Below are positions 56,500 through 64,000 of a stretch of DNA of 64,000 nt, piece after piece (the first letter of the stretch is position 1; each line of letters starts with the position of its first letter). The position numbers and the translations under genes were made by a program. Source of the stretch: Notospermus geniculatus (lineage: Eukaryota > Nemertea > Pilidiophora > Heteronemertea > Lineidae); contig NMRB01001603.1 in NCBI GenBank assembly GCA_002633025.1, positions 91,511 to 155,510 of the forward strand, in the 5' to 3' direction. The notes beneath the pieces were generated by a model that had not been told where the DNA came from, ran no database searches, and worked only from the letters and a program-made list of their open reading frames with translations.

Positions 56500-58925
56500 C
56501 TGAAAAACGGAACAGAATAAGAAAAACACAAAATTAGGTTGAGGTTGTACAAAATCAAGTTGTGTGTAACTTGGCCTCCCTCATCCTGCATTTGTCCTGT
56601 TCTGTCGTTCCCTGTTTTATCACAGTCAGAGACACAGTTTTGCTTTAAACGTACAGTTTTCAAATAACTGAATTTTGAACTCTCTCATATGACTCTATAC
56701 ACGGCATCATATCTTTACTACAATTTCCAGGCCAGCTCTATCCTGCAATCACATAAAACATCAGCGTATGACTGGTACCGGTAGGCCTATATGAAAAAAA
56801 AAAGTTATACACTAACATTAGATAGCAAGAATAAAGTAAATTTCCAAGGCACATAATTTTAACATGCAGCAGAGCATAACAAAGCAGCTGCTTCACTGAT
56901 GTGATCGTATATGGTAAATCACATGTGCACCTTCATAAAAAATCATGGTAATTATCCAACACACTTAGGTAACAATAACATCATGATAAATTATTAGATA
57001 GGCTACAATAGGCCGATACCGGTATCCAATACTGGCAGCAGGATGCGGGACAAATCCACTTATAAGACTGGTCAACACACAGTTCCCAAAAAGTTCACCA
57101 AATGGGAGGGCTATTTGGCAATTTGGCGAGTGGGTAGCGCAATCCCTGGATGATTATTATTCCTGGAATACCCTACATGTATTTTCTGAAATGCTGGGGA
57201 ATCACTCAAAAAGGGTAGGCCTACCAAAAATCTAGCCTAGGGCCTACCTGGTGCACAACACATTAAAAACCCTATTGAGGTCATTCAGATTTTTTGTAAA
57301 TTAAAGTGAATTTAATGAATGAACACATGAAATAAATGAACAAACTGCTCGGCTCTGCTGTGGGCAGGCAACTGGTTTTTTTAAAAATTTTATGAATAAA
57401 TGAAGAAAATATATAGGCCTACGCCAGCAAAGACAATATGACAGCAGCCTACCTGCTGCACTCGTATCATGACCCAGTACAATACCAGTGTAACATCTGC
57501 CAGCGTTTCCATATGTCAGTGTTTCCCCTTATTGTTTGGCCAGCTCTGGCATAATTTATAGGCCTAGCCTGCCCTAGATGGACACGTTTCTTGGTGTGTC
57601 ATATATTGTCAAGTCACAACTTGTTCCATTAAAGGAGCTGGATGTCCAAGTTGTAAACACTCACTCACTGGTTCTCTATCCACGCCTGCGGTGCTGCCAC
57701 CTATTGTCGGTGATATGTAGTGACGTGAATATCGTGAGTGAGTTGCATTGGACCGGGCACCAGTCTAACGATCACGGGGCGCTACTGGTGCTGCCACCTT
57801 TACGAAGGAATAAAACTAGTTTGCTGACCACTGTTTGTAAACAAACTGGACTGTAATATAGGCACAGTATTGGACCTCACATGCGTCATTTGACTGCCGA
57901 CATAGAGGGAGCCACCTACTAGGTGACCTGGCAGTAAGACGAACTACAAAAATGCATTACAAAATGTACCGGTACATAGTAAATCGGGTCAATTCACCGA
58001 CAACGTAGTTAGTCCCTGGGTTGGAGCGTGGCGCCGGCTGTCGAGAAAAAGTGACAATACCATGGTCCTTTGAACAACCGGGGAACATTTACAAATGGGG
58101 AACATTCAAAAATGTTACACCAAGACCACGCCAAGGTAGTGGAATAGAACCATCTATAACAGGAATCAAAGTCCCCTGGAATCAATCAAAGTCTGCCGGT
58201 GTTATTGTTCAGTGAGTGAGGGAAGCGAGCTATTGTTTGGCGGACTTGCACTCCTAGGACGTTGATTCCTGTTACACCTTACTAGAAACTGAGTAAGAGA
58301 CAATCATTACAATACATCCGTGTACGGTAGGCCCTATGAAATTGTGTAATGGTATTGTTATTGTAATTTGTTAGTCTTGCTTTTTGGGCCATGGTCCCCA
58401 TGGATCATGGATATGGACTGCAAAATAAAAGCCCGGAATAAAATGCCTAATCACCTCTACAATCAGTCACACGCACCATCGATCAACGCATCATCAACCT
58501 GCGACAGCAAACAACAGATCTATTCATGATGATGTAATCAAGTAGCGCAATCCCTGTTTGTCTCCGACGCGTCCTGAGTGAGCTGTACTTCTGCAGTGCA
58601 TTGATGTACAGTAGAGCAATAATGCTGTAGTAAGCAGATACAATGTATACAAAACAAAGCAGGAAGTCTCTTCTTTGCGAGACTATAATTCGTAATCATA
58701 GTACAGGAAAATTGACTAATTTTTGGGGGAAATTCAGGCTTATGTAACGATTTATAGTTAAAAATTACAAAAAAATAATTGCTCGGGAGGTGTCAAAATT
58801 AATTGCGCCAATCAGGCACCCTCTAAAAAGCACCTTCGGCTACCTACAGTGGTATAGAAGAACGTTCGTGATTGGACATTTCGTTCCCGCGCCGATCTTC
58901 ACCACTGTTTTGAAGGGAATCAGCG
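56500..58925. other. RNF144-DEK divergent intergenic region
   Basis: RNF144 (minus) and DEK (plus) start codons are about 2.4 kb apart. A 5' untranslated exon of RNF144 is expected here because coding exon 1 has an acceptor at 56500, but it could not be placed. Apart from the DEK promoter elements I see no recognisable feature. Confidence 0.5.
58808..58893 (+). promoter_or_regulatory. DEK proximal promoter elements
   Basis: CCAAT at 58808-58812, an inverted CCAAT (ATTGG) at 58871-58875 and TTCCCGCGCC (58884-58893, E2F-like) lie within 120 bp of the DEK start codon. No TATA box is evident. The same two site types precede RRM2. Confidence 0.5.
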
Positions 58926-61900
58926 ATGTCCGATGCGGAAAGTACACCGGTTTTACCAGAAAAAGAGGTATCGTTCAGTTTTCTTAATCATTGCATGATA
59001 AAATAGAGTGCATGAACATTGTTTGTTGGGAATATCATAGCGTTAGCTGTTTCAGATTCCAAGCAGTGGTTTGTTCATTTTGCACGTGGACGTGGACGGT
59101 CGTGGTTGGTGCTGCTGCGTCAGCTTTCTCAAGCGATTTTATTATTTTTGTTTGCTTATTCTTCGGTTAGATTGTCTTTAAATCCCCTGGAAATGTGATA
59201 TATATGGTCTTCGGGTAACTAACTGGACTTGGTTCACATTATCAGTGGCTTCAGATGCCTGTTTTCAGGCGAAATACTCTCGCGAAAATGCCAAAATCGG
59301 CTTTTCGCATGCTCAAAAACATGGCTGTTGTTCGTTGGTGCTACATTCAATAGGGGGCGTCCGACACGATGATGCACGTGCATTTATTTTCGTCTCCTGC
59401 CTTCCACTGCTGTTCAAAACCAGCACCAATCATGTTGTCATTATCATGCACATGGTAGATTCCTCAATCATTTTCAGTGAATGAACATGAAGTCTACATA
59501 TCCAACATTGAGCACAAAAAACGACAAACAAAATCAAAATGATAGTATAGGCCTATAAAGATAGCATAGGCCTAAACAAAAAGTCGTCTCCGAATTTCGC
59601 AAATTTTTGACCCCAACCGGGGTCTTCCTCCTTCATGTCCTTTCTTTCAGCCTAGGCATAATCACGCGTCTACTAATAACAGACCGTCTCTGTATAGGCC
59701 CTACAGGTCTTCTCTTTGTAATCAGCTCCAACACCCAAAAATGGGGGCTTGTTTCTGTCTATTCAACTCTTTTATTTTAGTCAACCTACCCGGTAAACCT
59801 TTCACACCTTCCTGTTTTTTTCAAGGTTTCTTTATTATAACTACAGATCCATAATTGGGATCCAGCTCATTCACTTTTGGGATTTCTACTTGAAAGTGCC
59901 TGAGGAAGACCCCGGTTGGGGTCGAAAATTTGCAGAATTCGGAGACAACTTATGTTTACTATCTGAACATGAAGTCTGAAACAAAATTGCAACAGAGGCT
60001 ACATGTACCATGTGGCGACACTTGGCCCCTGACACCTACCCTTTCTAATTCTTTGGTATGTTTGGCAGCAAAAAAGCAAAACTTCAAAATTGACTCTCCT
60101 GCATTTTAAATGCAGGAGAGTCAATTTTGAAGTTTTAAATGATTTAACTTGAGGTTTTTGTTTCAGGAAAAACCAGCACCTGTTGAGACACCTGCGGAGA
60201 AACCAACTGGAAACGGTGAAACCAAGTCCACTGACGGTGAGGACATAAAAGATGAACCAAAACCAATCCCTGCTAAAACAGAGGAGCCCAAAAATGGTGC
60301 TGGAGAGGAGAGGAAAGAACCTGTAAAGGCAACTGAAGCCGCCAAAGATGAACCTGCTGGTGCAAAAGAGGTGACATCAACACCTGAAAAAGAATCGCCA
60401 AAAAAGAAAACGGAAAATGATGGCGAAGCGGAGGATGTGGAGGAGAGTAGCAGTGAAGAGGAGCCGCCACGTAAGCCAACTTTGGGTTTTACCTCTCATG
60501 ACATTTAATTCTAATTTTCAGCATCAGGAATTTTCTTGAGCTCCATAGTAGTGTACATGTATTTCTGATTCTTGAGTAACGTGTTCATCATGTCATTGTA
60601 CTGTTTCAGTTGGTTTATTGGAGCGGCCAGTTGAAGTCTCAGGAAAGAGAGAGAGAAAGAAAACAGAACGCCTTACAATGTCTGGAGCATTCACGCCTAC
60701 AGATAAAAAATTGGAAGTGCCAGAAGGCTCAGGGATGAAGTTGGGTGATATACCAAGAAGTGAGTGATCCAGGGAAGCTGAAATGTTCATAAAAGTCATG
60801 GAGTTAAAGATGATAGGCTCTCAAGTGCAATTGGATTAAAGTCTTATCAAAGGGCAACATTGTTTTTTAATCTCAATTTTGAATAGTTGTATTATAATGT
60901 GGATTTTCGTGTTGCATTAAAAACTTCTTCTGGTGTGCATCACTTCAGATGTTCCTATGTCATCTTTTCCGCTGCTTGAAAATTGATTTGTTTTATTTTC
61001 AGTTGAACATTTTATATCAAAAACCAGTTCAGAGGACTGCAAAATTTTACACCGTGTAATTTATGGAAGGCCTGGAACAGTGAGTACTTAACTGTTTAAA
61101 ATGCATTCTGAGTAGTTGTTTAAGAGAGGTTTATGATGGAAAAACTTCAGAGGTTGATGCTGCTCTTGGGTCAGTTACCAAGCAGCTTGGTGAAGCATGC
61201 TGTCCTGTTAAAATAATAATTCGGTTCACCAGGAATGTGTTGTTTTTTTCAGGCGTCAATGGTTAAACGTAATATTAGGAAATTCTGTGGGTTCACATTC
61301 TCAGAGGACTCGGCTGAATTTTCAAAGAAGAAAAGTAACCTTGCAAAGTAAGTAAAGTAAAATTTCCCTGCCACAGAAAATTTCAGAATCAAGGTTTAGC
61401 ACTTTGTAGATAGATTACAGTGGAACCTCCCTTTGCGACACCTCTGCCAGGAGGACACCTCTCTATTAAGAACACCGAAATTCAGTCCCAAACTGACCAT
61501 TTCTATTCATTTTGACCTCTGTAATCAGGACACCTCTCAATTAAGGACAGCATTTGTCAGTCCCGAAGGTGTCCTTAATAGAGAGGTTCCACTGTATATG
61601 GTAATTGATGCAAAATGTGTTCGTTTATGATTGAGGGATTGCGCAAGCTGCTCGCCACATTCGCTAATGCTGTCAAAATGTCTGGCGATATTTTCTACAG
61701 ACCTCGCCACTGTGGCCAGAGCCCATAATTTCAAAAGAGGGGTGATAGATACATCTCACTGACATCCCTGAGCTCGTTTATGATGCAAAGACTGCATGTA
61801 ATGTAACAGGTTCGGGCAACCCCCTACACTTGAAATGGGAATAGTCCCGCACTAGATACAACAAAGCCACGTGGTCAGTCTCCAGTCAAAAGAAGAGCAC

Positions 61901-63809
61901 ATGGTCAGCCTGCAGTACTGGTCATGTGTACTCGTCTTGCTCACGACACCCTCCATGCTTCAAGTGAATTTGGCTCAGACTCAACAGATGTGGCTAACAA
62001 TTTTTTTCACTTGGTTAGTCACAGTGACTAATGCAACTAAAATGTGGCTAAAAAAATGAGTCAGTTAGCCACAGTGGCTAGCACATTTTTCAGGCTAGTG
62101 CAAGTCAGACTGTTGTTTCTCTCTGTTACTCTATTATTTTGTCGGGTCTTGATATTGGAATCTTCATTTCCAGGGCTCCGGTGGTAGAATTACGACGGGT
62201 AGCTTGGCTTCTGGATCAAGAGCGTAGCGGCAGTAGAGAAGACATAGCTGAGCGGAGCATTCGATTTTTACTCAATCCACAGGACAGCGGGAAACCTTTA
62301 CCAAAGAAGAAAAGTATGTGGTGTCAGGGATCAAAGTTCATATTCTGAAAAAGCAGATTTTGGTCGAACAGCCAAAAAATCAGGTCGCACACAATACAAA
62401 ATGTATTAGCTAGGCCTAGGACATCAAATTTTTGGGTCGCATGGAGCAAAATCCAGGTCGCATTTTAGACCAAATGGTCATGAACTTTTGGATTGTCACC
62501 TTCCATTGCCACCAAAATCAGTGACTGTCTTTTGAGGCGAGCTGTTTCCTTTGGGCTCTTCATGAACAATATGAAATCTATTGTTCATGAGGAGCCCAAA
62601 GAAAACAGCTCGCCTCAAAAGACAATCGCTGCAAAATGTGTACCTCCCAGTATCTTCAAGATAAAATGTCGGTTGATGGGTCTCAGCTGCTAGTCTATTT
62701 GAATTCGTCGTCCTGTGCCAAACTGGTGCTTTCAATGCGGATTGGTTCTCAGTTCATTGGTTAGTGCATGCTAGCACAAAGTGATTCAGTCATATGTTCA
62801 TCTGATGTCCTTGTTATGTTACCCTTTCATATGATAATCATTTCTTCACAAGTTTGCACTCTTGGGAAGCTAAGTGCCGTTCTTGTCCAGCAGAGATTGG
62901 TTATGATTAGTTCTTGTGCTGTTTTACCTGTTGTCAGAGGAGACATATATCCAAAATACAGCACAATAAAACGACACACAAATGACAAGTATAAGTAAGT
63001 CGTCTCCAAAGGGGCTGTTCACTTAAGGGTCAATTTTACAAAATCCCAAGAACCACATTTTTGGCCTGTTGGCCTGAGTAGACTCTCCAGTAGAGGCTTG
63101 TGCAGTCAGGCGTGAGGGGAGCATGACATAAGCAAGAAAGAGGCCAGGGCAATGTAATTCTTAGATTTAAATTGTACAATTGAGCCTTAAGTGAACAGCC
63201 CCTTTCGCAAATTTTCGACCCCGGTCCTCGGGCACTTTCTAGTATAGATCCCAGAGGTGAAAAAATGGGACTTCTGGGATCTCTACTAGAAAGTGCCTGA
63301 GGAAGACCCTGGTTGTGGTTGAAAATTTGCAAAATTCAGAGACAACTTCACCTATCATATGCTTATACTCGTCAGAGTAGACCATGTTGACCAAGTTAAA
63401 GGAACTGTCAAATGGCATACACTTTAAATCTAGTTGAGAACTGTGAGGGCATCGTGTTAGCCTCTGATACTTCTGACTCAGGTTATTTTGTGCTGTGATG
63501 GTTTATCTATCCTCTTGTTTGTTACTTTTAACGGTCTCTTGTATGTTATTTTTATCTATGATACTCCATACTATTTCAGCGCGTTCTAAAGGGGGTCCAA
63601 AGAAAGGTACAAAACGGAAACGTAAGAGCAAGAAGGAAGGAGGTGATGGAGATGAGGAGGGTGGTGATGATGATGATGATGCAGATGACGACGATGATGA
63701 AGAATCAGCCGAGAGCAATAAGGCAGAGAGTGATGCTGAAGAGGAGGAAGAAAAAGAGAAGTCTGAAACACTGACAGATAATGACGATGATGACTCAGAT
63801 TATGGAAAG
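58926..63809 (+). CDS. dek: DEK chromatin protein, 5' seven exons, partial
   Basis: DEK is an abundant nuclear DNA-binding protein that shapes chromatin and affects histone deposition and splicing. Exons: 58926-58967, 60167-60470, 60610-60759, 61003-61079, 61253-61347, 62174-62313, 63580-63809; phases join and give 346 residues so far. Residues 15-115 form a Lys/Glu/Pro-rich disordered segment with an SSSEEEPP acidic end. Residues 116-222 match the DEK core (LGLLERPVEVSGKR, KKTERLTM, LHRVIYGRPGT). Residues about 227-266 match the SAP domain (LLDQERSGS, FLLNPQDSGKPLPKKK). Residues 270-346 are a basic KRKRKSKK patch followed by Asp/Glu runs. The C-terminal DEK domain is missing because the gene continues past the right edge. 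The short first exon (MSDAESTPVLPEKE) is supported by phase 0 joining and the promoter sites just upstream. Confidence 0.93.
59565..59965. mobile_element. Inverted-end element of the GTGCCTGAGGAAGACC family, DEK intron 1
   Basis: The left arm AAAAGTCGTCTCCGAATTTC with GACCCCAACCGGGGTCTTCC and the right arm GGAAGACCCCGGTTGGGGTC with GAATTCGGAGACAACTT are inverted partners of about 65 bp. This looks like the best full-length copy of the family. The body holds CACACCTTCCTG and GGGATCCAGCTCATTC, found in other copies. Confidence 0.75.
60078..60136. repeat. Perfect 29-bp-arm palindrome before DEK exon 2
   Basis: Two 29-bp arms (AAAACTTCAAAATTGACTCT onward and its complement) meet at a single T at 60107. 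No mismatch is seen. The palindrome ends 30 bp before the exon 2 acceptor at 60166. Confidence 0.95.
61416..61596. mobile_element. TA-flanked MITE with CAGTGGAACCTC ends, DEK intron 5
   Basis: CAGTGGAACCTC at 61418 and GAGGTTCCACTG ending at 61594 are perfect inverted ends with TA on each side. Inside, GGACACCTCTC and ATTAAGGACA-like words repeat. Ends and TA target fit Tc1/mariner-type elements. A diverged relative (GAGAGGTGTCC, GGGACTGA) lies near 16000-16195. Confidence 0.8.
62524..62626. repeat. 47-bp hairpin with 9-nt loop, DEK intron 6
   Basis: Arms 62524-62570 and 62580-62626 pair with three mismatches around ATGAAATCT. The stem includes TTTTGAGGCGAGCTGTTT and GGGCTCTTCATGAACAAT. Such a short loop on a long stem suits a transcribed hairpin or a very compact MITE. 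Confidence 0.9.
62950..63350. mobile_element. GTGCCTGAGGAAGACC family element carrying a nested MITE, DEK intron 6
   Basis: The outer element has the left arm ACACAAATGACAAG with AAGTCGTCTCCAAA, interrupted at 63011, resuming at 63203 with TTTCGCAAATTTTCGACC. The right arm TCTACTAGAAAGTGCCTGAG with GAGACAACTT begins near 63277. Confidence 0.75.
63011..63202. mobile_element. Nested 192-bp MITE with GGGGCTGTTCACTTAAGG ends
   Basis: GGGGCTGTTCACTTAAGGGT (31 bp in all) pairs with its inverted partner ending CTTAAGTGAACAGCCCC, two mismatches. It splits the family word CCAAATTTCGCAAATT between AAA and TTT with no clear target duplication. Confidence 0.8.
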
Positions 63810-64000
63810 GTAATTGTGTCCTAACCAGTTCTCTATGAGCATCGTACATCACATCCACTACACTACTGAAACTTGCATCAGTATGACCAAAAATTCATAC
63901 GCCTTATAAATTTTTGGTATGACGCAAGTACATAATGTAGTGCATTTTTGTACACGATACAGTGCATTAGGCTGGTATCGTAGAGCTACACGCTGCACAG

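Larger units (their letters stand above)
51904..56610. repeat. RNF144 5' region present in three overlapping copies
   Basis: The block beginning TCACTGGGTCTGCTTTGATA occurs at 51904, 54008 and 55252 and is nearly identical for about 640 bp. The exon 1 block occurs at about 52860-53160 and 56310-56605. Breaks coincide with the N at 51903, the 492-N gap and a sequence switch near 53180. Differences are scattered substitutions, which suits unmerged haplotype contigs. Confidence 0.85.

Noticed and set aside
51904-56610. True segmental triplication of RNF144 exons
   Set aside because: Copies differ only by scattered, mostly silent changes, have an impossible exon order and break at N positions. 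Unmerged haplotypes explain this better.
63503-63858. Minus-strand frames rich in Ser, Pro and His
   Set aside because: They are the antisense of the DEK acidic exon (GAT/GAG repeats).

Overview
The window is a stretch of animal nuclear genome. It holds spliced genes with canonical GT-AG introns, long AT-rich introns, very dense short inverted-repeat transposons and a tRNA-derived SINE. All recognisable proteins are metazoan (Patched, CC2D1/Lgd, STPG1, RRM2, RNF144, DEK). Frequent words such as AGGCCTA, TACATGTA and ACCGGTA, a single CC2D1 gene and vertebrate-like exon phases suggest an invertebrate deuterostome, most likely an echinoderm or a relative. That placement is inference. The sequence is a draft assembly: gaps or single N joins lie at 4002, 6485-6533, 18051, 51903 and 54646-55137, and near-identical tandem blocks beside three of them look like unmerged haplotypes.

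Layout: six genes alternate in strand. (1) The 5' end of a patched gene, minus strand, exons 1 and 2 at 5645-2517; the rest lies off the left edge. (2) A complete CC2D1/Lgd gene, plus strand, 29 exons at 9773-25066, about 976 aa, with four DM14 domains and a C2 domain. (3) A complete STPG1 (MAPO2) gene, minus strand, 37072-29459. Its second coding exon is split by an 864-bp foldback transposon flanked by a perfect 8-bp target duplication. (4) A complete RRM2 gene (ribonucleotide reductase small subunit), plus strand, 7 exons at 37684-41537, 404 aa, all radical and iron ligands present. It is head-to-head with STPG1 across 611 bp that hold CCAAT and E2F-like sites. (5) An RNF144-type RBR ubiquitin ligase, minus strand, 56490-49947. 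Its first three exons are repeated and shuffled by assembly, and one middle exon is missing. (6) The 5' two-thirds of a DEK gene, plus strand, 58926-63809, running off the right edge.

The intergenic and intronic DNA is mostly small non-autonomous DNA transposons: TA-, TTAA- and 5-bp-duplication families, foldback elements, and two clear nested insertions. There are also two SINE copies, a 145-bp satellite in patched intron 1, a 32-bp array, and several strong hairpins, including a perfect 29-bp-arm palindrome just before DEK exon 2. I see no CRISPR array, prokaryotic operon or intact transposase gene.

The genes do not form one pathway. Patched (Hedgehog receptor) and CC2D1 (ESCRT-III regulator of receptor trafficking) act in signalling. 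RRM2 and DEK are S-phase and chromatin genes with E2F-like promoters. STPG1 is probably a microtubule/axoneme protein. RNF144 is a membrane-anchored E3 ligase.
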